Part shown: piece by piece, positions 44,908 through 56,443 of the stretch
Layout: each line of letters begins with the position of its first letter
Numbering within the stretch: the stretch's first letter is position 1
Made by a program: the position numbers and the translations under genes
Notes under the pieces: model-generated
What the model was told of the DNA's origin: nothing
What the model saw: the letters and a program-made list of their open reading frames with translations, nothing else
Databases searched by the model: none
Assembly (NCBI GenBank): GCA_907164885.2
Contig: OU015499.1
Location: forward strand, 154,749,408 to 154,813,407
DNA length: 64,000 bases
Direction of reading: 5' to 3'
DNA from: Dolomedes plantarius
Lineage: Eukaryota; Arthropoda; Arachnida; Araneae; Dolomedidae

Positions 44908-45700
44908 AAAAGAAAGAATGAATTGCGGAAACAAGAGATGGAATTTGAATTAAAAAGAATGCAGATTGAAAAGGAAAAGCTCGAACTTAGTGTGAAAAAT
45001 GGTGTGGCAATGGGAACTGATGAGAAACCCCGGATGAAGTTGTATAACGTCGTACAGAAATTTGACCCTAAGGTCTGTGATATTAGTCTTTATTTAGTTT
45101 TATTTGAGCGACAGGTAAAAAGGGCAGTTATGAAGGGAAAATTTTGGGTCTCTCACCTTATTGGACTTTTGCCATATGAAATTGCGGGGATTATTGCTAG
45201 GGAAAGCGAAGAAAACGCAGATGACTATGAGAAAGTCAAAGAACTGCTACTGAAAATATTTAAGCTTACTCCTGAAAGGTTTCGACAATTGTTCACCAGA
45301 CACATCAAAAAAGCGGACATAACCTGGAGCGACTTTGCATATGAGTTAAAAAATTATTTCAGGGAATGGATTCGAGGATTAGAAATTACGACATTTGAGG
45401 AATTAGGTGATCTGATTGTTACTGACCAAATAAAAAGGAAAGTGCCTCCTGAAGTACGAGATCATTTTTTTGATGAATGGTCACTATTTAAGTCCTCGGA
45501 CATAATTTCCAGCAAGTTGGTGATTATGAAAATATCAAGATGTCATTTTAGAAGAAACCGAAGGAAACGCCTTATAAGGAAAATTGAAATAAACCTTATA
45601 GAAGACCAAACTTTGGAAATAGTCAGGAAGAAAAGAAGGGTGGTACGCAAGATATTAAAAGGTCAGACACTAATCCACCAATCTCCTCGGAGGCGTGGGT
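44908..45700 (+). pseudogene. SCAN-like Gag fragment of an LTR retrotransposon
   Basis: The plus-strand frame has a charged coiled-coil start (EMEFELKRMQIEKEKLEL, from the ATG at 44938), then a SCAN-like capsid domain (KFDPKVCDISLYLVLFE, WVSHLIGLLPYEIAGII, YEKVKELLLKIFKLTPERF, VTDQIKRKVPPEVRDHF). This fold comes from the Gag of Gmr1-like Ty3/Gypsy elements. After about residue 240 the frame becomes basic and unrelated. No zinc knuckle, protease or polymerase follows. It lies between two direct repeats and runs antisense to the LTR at 45726-46039. Confidence 0.78.
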
Positions 45701-45722
45701 TCGGATCCCACCGCTGCCACCA
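45683..45722 (-). promoter_or_regulatory. Extended tRNA-Leu-type primer-binding site
   Basis: Read on the minus strand it begins TGGTGGCAGCGGTGGGATCC, three bases (TTG) after the LTR end. It is complementary to the 3' end of a class II tRNA with A73 and CCA (plus strand: GTGGGTTCGGATCCCAC T-arm, CGCTGCC acceptor strand, A, CCA). Complementarity runs on through the T-arm into a variable arm (CTCC/GGAG stem), well beyond the usual 18 nt. A tRNA gene is excluded because the 5' half is missing and CCA is encoded. Confidence 0.7.
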
Positions 45723-45725
45723 CAA

Positions 45726-46039
45726 TGTAAGGTATCACCTCTTACTATCTTGAAGAACATCAACTGTCTCCTTGTAAAAGGAAGAATACCTACACTAGTC
45801 GTTATTGTGTAGACGAAGAATCACACTTTATTTCTTTCGAAAAAAACACGACTTTACTTACAAAACGACACATTTTTACAATTAAATATAAACAAAAAAA
45901 AGAACATGAATATATTTTGCTACAATCTTTGCTGCGCGCACATCATCTACCATTTTCATCCATCTCGCTTCTCTCTCATTCCATCCGGCGCCCGTCGCAC
46001 CACCTGCTGGTTCACGGAAGTGCGTCATATGACGTCACA
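45726..46039 (-). mobile_element. Solo-like LTR, minus strand
   Basis: On the minus strand it starts TGTGACGTCATATGACGCAC and ends GATACCTTACA, i.e. TG...CA, 314 bp. A poly(A) signal AATAAAG lies at 45832-45826. A CRE-like TGACGTCA occupies the first bases of U3. The adjoining primer-binding site shows that this was a 5' LTR. No second LTR was found in the window. Confidence 0.75.
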
Positions 46040-46042
46040 AGA

Positions 46043-46155
46043 TGTAAGTATGCTTTCACTATAGTGGGTGCAACCTGTCCCACCCAAGATTTTTTCTGTA
46101 TCCTCCACTGTCCCCCTTTACTGTATTAACCAAACACCAAAGTTAAAGTCAAGCT
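46043..46155 (+). repeat. Direct repeat B flanking the gag/LTR segment
   Basis: Second copy of 44796-44907, starting only 3 bp beyond the LTR edge. Too long to be a target-site duplication. Confidence 0.9.
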
Positions 46156-46305
46156 CATAGCCAGAATTTTTTTTTTCCAAAACTGATGGTAGAGGGTGCA
46201 AAGTGTAGACTGGAAGAGAGGCTTTTTTAAATATAAAAACAGAAAGCAGAAGTAACATTTCACTACACACAAATGATAAAGAAAACATTGGAAAGATCCA
46301 AATAC

Positions 46306-47127
46306 AGGTAACGGGTAACCCTCCTACAACACGGTAGATAGGTTCCTAGGAACCGTTATGTGAAATCGTTTTATATGAGACCCAGAGACAGTTAAAAAAG
46401 AGGGCTTATGTTCTGAAAACTTATTGAAAACAAACATCTTTTTTAAATTCAATATAAGCAACTTAATTCTTATTAAAAATATAAATGTATGTATAACACA
46501 AAACGAAAAGACACAAAAAATATTATTTTCATTTAATGCGACATTAATTTAATAAATTTCTTCCTCATCACTGCTCAATACAGGCAAACGAGAACGTTTT
46601 TTCGATTGAACGATATCACCTTCCCTTTCAGAACCTTTTTCTTCATTTAGATTTTTTGCACCTTCTATCCTCCTTAAAAATATCTGTAATTTTGGTTTGT
46701 TTACTGGCTCTTACAAGGTCATTACAGATTCACGATATGGAGATAGACAATTTTGCAGCTCCCTTTTGAATTTTCGGCTTCTTTCAGCGGAAGGGTCTGC
46801 ATTCAGGAAAAATGATTCAAGATTTTGAGATAAGCTTAAGCCTACTTGTAATTTTATAGAGTTATAAATGAATAAATTATAATTTGTTTATAAATTTTCA
46901 TGTAAAGCCACTATAGTTCATTATTCCTTCCCGTCATTATTTTAAGGTAATTTAGTTTTTAAATGTGTTAAACAAAAATCATGTTATCTAGTGCTGTAAT
47001 TTTTTTTATAGTGTTAGAGCAAAACCGTGTTACAGGTTGCAGTGTTATACGAGGGTTCCCGCAATTTATCTTATCGTGTTAGAACGAAACCATGTTGTAA
47101 GATGCCGTGCTATAGGAGGGCAACCTG
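46306..47127 (-). mobile_element. pogo/Tigger-type transposon remnant
   Basis: The left end CAGGTAACGGGTAACCCTCC and right end GGAGGGCAACCTG are inverse (sharing CCCTCCTAYARCACGG), with TA outside both (46304-46305, 47128-47129). On the minus strand a C-terminal frame ends KKRSRLPVLSSDEEEIY and a stop (about 46600-46550), a tail typical of CENP-B/Tigger-like transposases. GTGTTA-type motifs recur inside the ends. 822 bp, mostly decayed. Confidence 0.72.
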
Positions 47128-47129
47128 TA

Positions 47130-47799
47130 CTGGTCTTTTTCCTCTTTTCACATCACATCGCATCACACCTTTTTGTGTGTGTGATGAGCAGTATCTATAA
47201 TCCTATACTCTCAATACAGACTTGATTTTGCAACTGAATTTGAAAAAACATCTATAAACAAACTTTGGAAGTGATGATAACAATTAAATTATCAGTATTT
47301 GAATCCTTCGCAGCCTTCATGTTGCTAAAAAAATAATCTAATATTGTTAGAAGTAATGGAAATATCTTTTGCAAGAGTAGTCAAATAAAATCAAAACTTT
47401 TATAATTAGATAGGTCAAAATCTTTGACTGTTTCCTACATTATACTCTCAACCACATTAATGTGGATATAAATTTTTGATAAAACTATACTTACTTTTTT
47501 TTTAAATTACGCCCGGTGATGACTCTAAAACACACCACTCCCTCGACACTGGAGAGGAGGGAAAGTTGAGCACGTCTCTGGTAAAGAACTTAAAAACCAG
47601 GATTGTCCATGCCCTTGGAAGGACAGTTTTTAAAAACCTTCATGGGAGTCTCCAAATAAAGCTATGAGACTGCAAGGAAATGGCAAAGCCTGTAACAGAT
47701 TTAGTATTAACCAGGATGCACCACGAGGAGGCCTGCTACACTACAGCTCCCCCCCCCCAAAAAAAAGGAGATAGATTGAACAATATAACTCATAACTAT
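47130..47799. other. Intergenic
   Basis: No gene. 47510-47760 is GC-richer (unrecognised repeat) and ends in a C/A homopolymer. The left terminus of the hAT element whose transposase follows was not found here. Confidence 0.4.
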
Positions 47800-50226
47800 C
47801 TAAATATATATTTTCTTACGCATTTTTAAATTTACAGAATCATGAATAACATCATCAAACTCAAGTTTCACTGTTATTTCAGATTCAATATGTAATAAAG
47901 CAAGTGATGAAAGTTTTTCTTGCAGAAGACTGTTTCGAACTGCTGATTTTATCCTCTTCAAAACAGAAAACGATCTTTCTCCTGAACAGTTTGTCACGGG
48001 TATACTTAAAAAAATTCTTAAAGCAATTTCAACATTTGGAAATGTTTCTTCAAATTTCTTAGCTTTGTTTAACATATGCAACAAAGTATCATTTTCTTGT
48101 ATTACTGATGAAAATTGTAGCAATTCATCAGAAAAAGTGTCTGCTAAGTCAGATGCATAGCATTTTTCTAAAAAGGTTGATTCTTCAAGTAGATTTGAAG
48201 AGCATTTTAAATTGATTAAACAAGCAAATTTTTTAGTTACTATTTCATATACCTCTTTCTGTTCATAAAGATGCGAAATTAGAGAGTCACACAAAGCATA
48301 GTGGCACATAGATATATATTGTTCTCGTGCTGTTAATTGCACTTCAGGTGCATTAAGTGCACAAAGATCTTTACTCAGTGGTATTTTCTTTCTTCGAAAG
48401 TTTTCATAATTGTGATTTTCACCACATAGTTCCTCTGCTAATTTTTTATATACAATCAAATTGTCACGGACAGTTTGTGTAAAATCAATCAATGATTGAT
48501 ATAAAGGACCTACTTCAGATAAATTGATATTTACTTTTTGAAGCTCAATTCTTGTTTGATTTAGCCGTTGTAACACAATATCCCATACGATTATATTCAA
48601 TGCTGTTTCAAATTTTTTCATTGTTTTACATAAAGCTGCAACTTCTGATTTCGTGGAAGCATTTTCTTCCTGACTAGTGGATGACATGTCCAGAACATGT
48701 ATTAAACTTCTGTAATTTTTCTTCAAAGACTTGACTGCTGAAGCATCGGCACTCCATCGTGTAAGGCAGCAGCTTTTTATTGAAAAGTTTCCATCATCAT
48801 TTTCTATTTGTTCTTTCAGTTTCTGCCAACGATGTGTGGAAACTGAAAAGAAATTATAAATATTCTGTACCTAGGAAAAAAAACCTTAGAACGGTACTAC
48901 AGGACTGTACTGTATTGGCACCAACTAAATTTAAAGAATGTGCTGAACAGGGTACAAACTCAGCCAGTGGATTTATAGCTTTTATTCGGGCTTGAAGCCC
49001 AGAATACTTTCCTGACATATTCGCAGCATTGTCATAAGTTTGTCCACGACAGTCTTGAATGTCAATGCCCAGTTAAGATTTATTAGTACTGTTTCAGCTA
49101 AAGCTTCTGATCTATGGCTATGGATTGGAAAAAAATATCAAAAACGTTCCACTGGTTTCCCATCAATCACATACCGTAAAATAAAGCATAACTGATCAAT
49201 ATGGGTAATATCTGGTGTTGAATCGACAATTATTGAAAAGTACTTGGATGTTAAAACTTCACTAACAATATGCTTTAATACCCTTTTTGACATTATTGAT
49301 ATAAACGCATTAATAACAATTGATGATAAATAACTCACTTTTCCTGATCCCGGATTTCCATATTTTTCAAGATGGCTAGATAAAAATGAATGAAATTGAG
49401 CTATAAGCTCCATACATCGTAAGAAATTACCATTTAACTTAGAACCAATTGTTTCATTGCTTCCAAAAAATGGCAAACCACGCTGTGATAAAAACTTTAC
49501 AACAGCAACAACTCTTTTTAGAACAGCTTTCCAGTAATTTGACTCTTCATTACACTGATCCATCAATGATGAGTCAATTCTAGAGGCTACCTCCATGCGT
49601 TGTGACATCTGAAGAACAGCTTGTCTATGATGAATGGAGTTCTCATGCTCAGAGAGTCTTGTAGACGCATGCTTCCAGTCATTAAAGCCAGTTATTAACT
49701 GATTTGAAGAACCGTTTTTCATCATCAATTTGCACACCCAACAATATAAATTTTTTGTTGATGGTGACAAAACTAACCACTTTCGGAGAACTTTTTCAGA
49801 GTTTTGTTTTATGCGGTAAAAATGTCCTCCTGTCAATTTTCTTTTAACATTGCCAAATTGCCTCTCAGTCAGAATGAAGAATGTGTAAATTTTGATTTAG
49901 AGGCTTAGAAAGAAAGAAGTCAATCATTTTTCATCTATTTTCAACCATAGTGCAGGATCTCCTCCATAACAAATATGATCTTCTTCAATATTTCTGTCAT
50001 TCTGCACAAAAATTTCAGATGGGAGATTATCACAGGGGACAGAGCCATCCTGGGAAACATTAGAATGAATGTTGCTGTCATCGTTATCCTTCGATAACGA
50101 TGAGGATGATGCACAATTACTTTCAAAATACTTTGAAATACATCCAGCCAATTTTTTCTGCTGTTCTTCTCTTTGTTTTCTAAGTTTTTGTTTAATAGAA
50201 CCACATAAATAATTCCTAACAGACAT
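47800..50226 (-). pseudogene. hAT transposase (TTF zinc finger/DUF4371 type), broken
   Basis: Starts with ATG at 50226 (SVRNYLCGSIKQKLRKQ and a Ser/Asp-rich segment) and is frameshifted near 49920 and again near 49870. Then comes a TTF-type zinc-finger region (FYRIKQNSEKVLRKWL, YCWVCKLMMKNGS, HENSIHHRQAVLQM), the DUF4371 region with the RNase H-like core (FSIIVDSTPDITHIDQLCF, about 49200), a degenerate stretch 48850-49137, CLTRWSADASAVKSLKKNY (about 48760), and finally the C-terminal dimerisation motif (FLSIPVTNCSGERSFSVLK, about 47950). About 800 aa in all, close to the family's full length. Several lesions, so inactive. Confidence 0.85.
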
Positions 50227-50629
50227 TCTGAAATTTCTGAATCTCTACAAAAACGATAGAAAATTTACTGCATCTAACATTAACTAAAATCACATGGTAA
50301 TCTTCAAGATAAAACATATAAGCATATTGCCAGATTCTTCTAATCCATGTTTTTCACTAGAATGAAAAACCATGGAGATAACACAACACTCAAGTCCAGT
50401 GCTGTAAAAGTTAACCAATCAGAAAAAAATATTCAAATTCAGAGGGTGGAGTTTCAAATTGCATATTTGATTGGGAAAAAAAGGAAGTTTAGATGTGACC
50501 AAACCTCTGATGACGTCACATACGCAACTATTAATGACGTCATTCAGACAGAAATTACGGAAACCGTTTTTAATTTGAGTACGTATAAGAAATTTTCAAA
50601 AATATGTGCAACTTAATACTAAATTAGGG

Positions 50630-50693
50630 GGCCCCAAAATTTTGGGGGCCATGGGCAAGTGCCCCACTTGCCCATGCGGAAATCTGGGCCTGT
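50630..50693 (-). repeat. Terminal region of the adjacent hAT element
   Basis: The minus-strand end reads CAGGCCCAGATTTCCGCATG, and a palindromic GGGCAAGTG...CACTTGCCC follows inside. This GC-rich style of terminus is shared with the other hAT MITEs (57599, 37371). The partner end on the far side of the transposase was not located. Confidence 0.5.
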
Positions 50694-51387
50694 ATGGTGG
50701 CTTTCGTTCCGCATGTCCATCAAGAAAAGCTAGGTGGTAAGAGACGAAAAAGTTGGAATAAAGAATTGAATGTTTTTTCTACTTTATCTTTTGTCAGTCC
50801 CCGTATTTCTGATGTCAAGTCAAAAAGATGCAGTTCCGAGTTCCTAGCGGGGGACGAAGGCCATCGCTTTACCTCCAGCGAAATATTGTTGCGACCGACA
50901 GGAACAGAGCGGGGCCATCGGTGATATCAGAGTAGCATCCGTTACATAGCAGGTGCTGCTTACTGAGTCTTTATTCAAAGTAAATAGCTGCGATTTCGCG
51001 GACATGCGCAGTATAAAATCTAAGCATGTTGTGGCATCATCTATGTTGACGTTTTGATATGTGGGTGTGAGGGAATTTAGACGAGCATCGAGCATGTAAA
51101 TTGTAAATGTTCTGTTGTTATGCGCGTTGTTTATGTGTTGCGTGGAATAATTTTTTTCATGTGAAACACTGATAACTTGTATGATAATCAGCTCAATTCT
51201 GAATGTAGTAATTTTATATTTAAAAAATTCTTAATATATATTTGATCTATTTTTTAGTTGTTTTTGTTTCTCATCGTGACGAGTTTTTAACCAAACGATT
51301 AAATATTGAAAAATCCTGCTAATCTCCACTTGGTTTGAATAGGGTTTATAGAATTTACCTAAATAATTGATTAAATTCGCATGAAAT
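50694..51387 (+). other. IMMP1L upstream region
   Basis: Contains probable 5' UTR/promoter sequence. 50830-51010 is GC-richer, without a TATA box, and holds ACATGCGCAGTA (about 51001). A second ATG at 51381, out of frame with IMMP1L, would make a short upstream ORF. No other gene. Confidence 0.4.
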
Positions 51388-51867
51388 ATGCGATTTCCGT
51401 GGAAAAGCTTCCAACGGGCATTATCCAAAGCATTTGTTGGTGGTGGTTATTTGGGTTATTTCGGTTGTGTAGTTTATTGTACTCTTGAGTATGTTGGTGA
51501 TTTTGTCATATGTCAGGGGCCATCTATGGAGCCAACAATAGTTTCTAATGATATAGTATTGACTGAAAATTTTTCCATAATGCTTAAAAAATTGAATAGA
51601 GGTGATATTATTGTTTCCAAATCTCCATCTAATCCCAAGCAGTATATATGTAAACGTGTTTTAGCATTACCTGGCGACAAAATACGCAAAGGTTTTGTTT
51701 TGCAAACTGTACCTCTAGGCCATGTTTGGTTGGAAGGCGATAATAAGTCTAATTCTACAGATTCTAGAGATTATGGACCTGTACCAATTGGACTAATACG
51801 TAGTAGAGCAGTATGCAGAATTTTCCCATTTGAAACCGCTAAGATGTTTTCAGTATCTTCAAAATAA
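51388..51867 (+). CDS. IMMP1L: Mitochondrial inner membrane protease subunit 1
   Basis: 159-aa S26-family (type I signal peptidase-like) serine protease. In the inner mitochondrial membrane, Imp1/IMMP1L acts with IMMP2L to remove sorting signals from proteins facing the intermembrane space. An N-terminal hydrophobic segment (about residues 16-33, GGGYLGYFGCVVYC) is the membrane anchor. The catalytic Ser46 lies in GPSMEPT, the catalytic Lys89 in CKRVLALPGD, and the conserved box GDNKSNSTDSRDYGPV follows at about 117-132. Length and order agree with the family (human about 166 aa). The start at 51388 is taken because it gives the family-like basic N terminus; an ATG 7 bp upstream is out of frame and may act as a short upstream ORF. 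Single exon, which is notable. No damage seen; neighbours are transposons. Confidence 0.94.
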   Translation: MRFPWKSFQRALSKAFVGGGYLGYFGCVVYCTLEYVGDFVICQGPSMEPTIVSNDIVLTENFSIMLKKLNRGDIIVSKSPSNPKQYICKRVLALPGDKIRKGFVLQTVPLGHVWLEGDNKSNSTDSRDYGPVPIGLIRSRAVCRIFPFETAKMFSVSSK

Positions 51868-53975
51868 CTTATACGTACTTGTAAGTTCCATTGTTTTTTA
51901 TTATAAGTGAAGTTTTTCCTTTCTGTTACAAAGTGTTTGTTATTCATAGTATTTTAATATTATGTTTAATATTATGATGTTTCATTATTTTTGAAGAATG
52001 ATCTTTTCCATAGTCAAGTGATTAGCTAAGGTGCATCATTTAAAAATTCAGTTTCAGAAATTTTTAAAATTCTATCTTAACTCGTTAATATTACTTGAAT
52101 GAAACAGTAGGTTAATTATAATTAAGATATTGTTTGTATACATGTTGTTTAAATCAAAAGATTGTAATGTAAAACTCTCTATGTTATCAAATTTGATATG
52201 ACTTAACAAAACTTTTACTGTAACATAAATTTAGAAGACTTAAAAAATGACTGTTATAAACAGAATGAATTATGCTACATTTAAAACTTTTTTTGATTTA
52301 TGTAGTTCTCATACTGTATCATCATAGATGACAATGAAGATTTCACCTTGGTAAGCCCCTATTTCATGGCATCTCTATTCACTCATTTCACAGTATGCAA
52401 GAGAGAGGTTTGTTTTCTAACTGGACTTTTTCAGTATCAAACTTGATAATTTTTATGTTTTTACAATATTTAATGTATTGATATCAGTCATTTAATATGC
52501 AATAATTGTACATTTGAATGATTATTTACTTAAGTCTTTATGTTAATTTATTTACTTATATGTTTGTTTTTGTGTGATAAGAATTTTTAGATGGATGTTA
52601 GTTGATAATTACATTATTTATAATTCAATTGGATAGTTTTTTAAAATAGCATTTTTTTCTTGGATTTTAAAGATCTGGGCAATTAGTTTTATTTAATCTG
52701 TTTTTCTGGTATTTTTTCCTGTAGTCATTTTGTTTATTTTTTTATGTAATCTTTTTAATGAAAATTTATTTTAAAATTATTTCATTAAATATTTCTATTT
52801 TTGATATGCTTTTTTATTTCAAATAAACTGACCTATCAATTTAGTTTTATTGACAAATAAATTCTCATGAATGCATACTCATGAAAAAAATTTCTCTCAT
52901 TGCAGCAAGTTGTTTGCACAATACTCACAAAAATCTAATTCTAAAACTTAGAGGCTTTAAATCATATCATTGAATATTTTTAGAATGCTAAAATGTAGTA
53001 CACTCGCTGATTTTAATGTGCACTCTCTGTTAAAGCTGTATTTGAAGGTTACAGTGTTGATTCATTTTGATTTAATTTGATTGAGAGTGCTACAGCCAAC
53101 TTTTGCTACAAAAGGGCAGATTCGACAGGGACCTACAGTGTAAAGCTGATTGCAAATGGCAGCAAACATCCATGTCAGCTATGAAACTCAAACCGCATAG
53201 ACTCTGGGATTGAATTTCAACACAAATTTCCAAATTTCCAGTTTAATTTATCTTAAGTTTTCAAAAGTTAAGACAGTCCAAAAAGTACATTAAGGAATAT
53301 TGGTTTTAAAAACATGATGTAGATCTTTTAAAGAAAAAATTTGTTTGCTTTTAAAATCACTGAGTAAATGAAGGAATTTTTTTCTCCCAGGTAGTTGGTT
53401 TTATCTGGATAATAAAATGCTTGTTCTGCTTTTACTCCTGATCTTACAAAGACATGGTTTTCTGTCTTAAAGCTACTGGAATACTTAAAGGTGGAATTCA
53501 TAGGAAAAGTGTCACTTCTTTTATATGATTTAGTTAATTTCATAGCTTGTTCATCTTCTTAGACTTTAAGAATAGCATACTCATTTGATGTTTATGAGCA
53601 AGATATAGCATGTATTTTCCAGATGTGAATCTCATTCATTTTAATTTTAGCATTATTTTTTAATTTCATATTTTTTTTTCTCCTTTCATTAAAGCTTTCA
53701 AGTTTTTTTACTTTCTTTAATTTTTTAGGTTCAGAGTTAAATGCATAACCAATCGAGTAACCTTTGACATAACGTCAGTACAAAGAAGCTTTTTGGAGCT
53801 ACTTCTGGAGTAACATATCAGACTGCTTGATGAGGTGCAGTTTGTCTGTCCATCTGTTCATCTAGAGTACTATTGAAGTTTGTTTTCCCCCTTGTTCCCA
53901 TATGGAATTCTGGGGATGAAATTGTTATTGTCATTATGCCCTGGTGATGTTACTGAAAAAACAGCTGAGAGAGAA
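51868..53975. other. IMMP1L 3' UTR and downstream sequence
   Basis: AT-rich, no gene. AATAAA at 52822-52827 is a possible poly(A) signal. The short ORF at 53328-53543 has no recognisable domain. Confidence 0.4.
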
Positions 53976-54717
53976 TCTATATATATGAAACAGTTCAGTA
54001 ACTGACTGACTGACTGACAGATGACACACAGACCAAACCGTTGGACATAAAGGGTTGAAATTTTGCATGGTGATTCTACTTATAGCGTAGAGGTGCACTA
54101 AGAAAGATTTTCGAAAAATTCTTCTTAGATTTTTTTAAAATTAAATTTTTAAGATGTTTTTGTAACATTTTTTTTTAAGTTTGCATTTAAAATAATAATC
54201 TGAGGGTTATAAAATTTATATCATGAGAAAGATCATAAACATTCCTCTAAAATAAAATCTTTTTCGAATATTTACCTCCCTTTTCTGATTTTTGGTGAAT
54301 TTTTGAAAGATCAATTTTTAGAATTTAATATATTAAATGCTGATCACAGGATTTCTTTTCTTTTTGTGATACTTTAAATTAATTTTGCGATATGTATCAC
54401 AACAAAATAAATTGACAAAAAAATATTAAAATACCGTAAAAGATAAAATTAACCACTAGACTCATTGAGATGGAAGTTTTTTAAGAATTTAATTCAAATG
54501 AGTATGTTTTATGGATATTAAACATACAAATTAATTGTATACATTGACCGTTGTATTTAATATGAATATTTTCTTTTACATTATTTTGTCTATAAAAATA
54601 TCCGTTATGATTATGATTTTTTTGTAAATATATATATTTTTTTCGCATTAATTACATACATTGACTGTTGTATTTAATTTGAATGTATTCTGTAGCGAAG
54701 CATGGGTATTCAGCTAG
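53976..54717 (+). mobile_element. Non-autonomous Helitron, copy 1 of a second family
   Basis: The 5' end TCTATATATATGAAACAG follows A; the 3' end CATGGGTATTCAGCTAG precedes T. The head has a (TGAC)n run and ACAGACCAAACCG. It shares most of its sequence with 58843-59510. 742 bp, non-coding. Confidence 0.82.
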
Positions 54718-55292
54718 TTATGTATAAGAATACTGGCAGAAGAATTTTCTTTTCCAAATGGAATTTTGACTGTGAATGCCCTAACGAAAAATTACCATAA
54801 TTTCATGCCCATAATCAATACTGGTGCAATAATCTATAACTATACTTTTCATCGATAAAAAGAAAAAATTTCAGCACCTCTGGTGATGCAACTAAAGTTT
54901 TCCACTTTTATTCAGATCCAAACTTTTAACTGTGTGTTAAATTATAATAATTGTTATTATAATTTTCATTTATAGCATCGAAAGTTACAATTTTTGTAAT
55001 AATAAAGCAGTCAAAAATAGTATTCTAGTGAATGGGGTCATGGTTGATGAAAGAATGGAGCTTAGCCCGTGCTTAGTGATATACTTGATTTTATTTGACT
55101 CCCCCAACTGTTCTTATAATTATTTTTTTTTCTGAATTGATGTTATTTCTGGTTTCAAAACATTTTAAATTTGCAGAATATTTAGATTTGATTTAACTCT
55201 AAACATATCTCTGACTTTCTGTAATACTCTTTGTTTAGACAACTAGTCTTTAAATTTTAAATGTATGCCTATTATAGTCCTTCTTGCCGAGG
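54718..55292. other. Intergenic, nothing recognised
   Basis: AT-rich spacer with no gene. Confidence 0.5.
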
Positions 55293-55300
55293 CTTTAAAC

Positions 55301-55964
55301 CAGCGGTTCCCAACCTTTTTTCTACATTGACCCCTTTTAAAAGAATGATTTTCTTCATAGACCCCCTCACATTTTTCTCTGTAATATACAGCATACAACA
55401 TAATTATAAAACTAATAATTGCACATAAAAAACTTAAAGATAACAATTTGACTAAGAATAGCAACAAAAAATTAGAAAAAGGGGGTTCATTAGGTTTATG
55501 TTTTATTATTTTTGTACTATTTTCAATTTTACTTTTCACTAGTATAAACAAGATTTCATAAACACAGATTGTAATTGCACAAACATCGGCAAGAGAAAAA
55601 ATGAAACAGCTTCTCATGGTTGAGTCGGGAGGACCCATGTGCTGTTAAAGGTCCAGTGGATTTTCCCAGTTCTTCCTAGTGTTGGTACACAAATAAAAGC
55701 CGACGGCGGCATTCGACGCATATACAAAAGCATCATGACATTCGACTTAAGATGCTTGGATCACTCCACCCTATGCAAATCTGTATTTATACATATTAAA
55801 ATGGATATTATTATCTAATAATTATATTCCTAAAAAATTAAATTAAATTTTAAAACAGAAAAATTTATCATAGACCTCTCAGTAGACCCCTAGAATACTA
55901 TAGACCCTTTTTAAACTTCCATCGACCCCCAAGGGGTCCACCTGGACACCATTGGGAATCCCTG
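55301..55964 (-). mobile_element. Non-autonomous deletion derivative of the ZBED5-type hAT
   Basis: Termini CAGCGGTTCCCAACC and ATTGGGAATCCCTG with CTTTAAAC on both sides exactly (55293-55300, 55965-55972). Its left about 280 bp and right about 350 bp match the ends of the 12841-15636 element, while the transposase in between is gone. 664 bp. Short ORFs inside (55243-55638) are not genes. Confidence 0.92.
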
Positions 55965-56126
55965 CTTTAAACTGTTGTAAAACCAAACAAAGTGTTAACC
56001 CTTTCAGGTGTGCCGTTCGCAAATTGCAAATGCCTAAATCTAGTCTTTTCATTTGCATTCAATGTATTCCAGTTAAATAAGCAGAAAAATGGCTAATGCT
56101 GCCATCTGTTATCAGTTTAAAGAAGT

Positions 56127-56443
56127 AATAATTTCAAGATAAAATGAACTTTTTATATACCATGTTTTTAAATTTTGTGTTGAATCATGTGAACTTGACG
56201 ATTCTATGTATTAATGAATACTTTTTAAAATTTTTTGATGAATTATCCCATCAACTTGAAAGAAAATGAAGTTAATTGGAAGTTAACTTGCATTTAATTT
56301 TTCGTTCCCGTCCCAGCCGATAGATGGCTGCACCAGTCTACAAAACAAAATTACCTGAAAATTAATTCAAATTCTGCTTAAAGATGGCTAAAAGTATTAA
56401 AAGAATACATTGTCATCATGTTCTGAGCTATTCTAAAAGTTTC
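56127..56443 (+). repeat. Inverted repeat arm 1
   Basis: About 317 bp, including CGTTCCCGTCCCAGCC and GATAGATGGCTGCACCAG. Its inverse copy lies at 56769-57083, at an estimated 85-90% similarity by eye. This arm lies outside the hAT element that contains arm 2. Confidence 0.85.

Noticed and set aside
45683..45722. tRNA-Leu gene
   Set aside because: Only the 3' half plus CCA is present, the 5' half and anticodon arm are missing, and it lies in the primer-site position next to an LTR.
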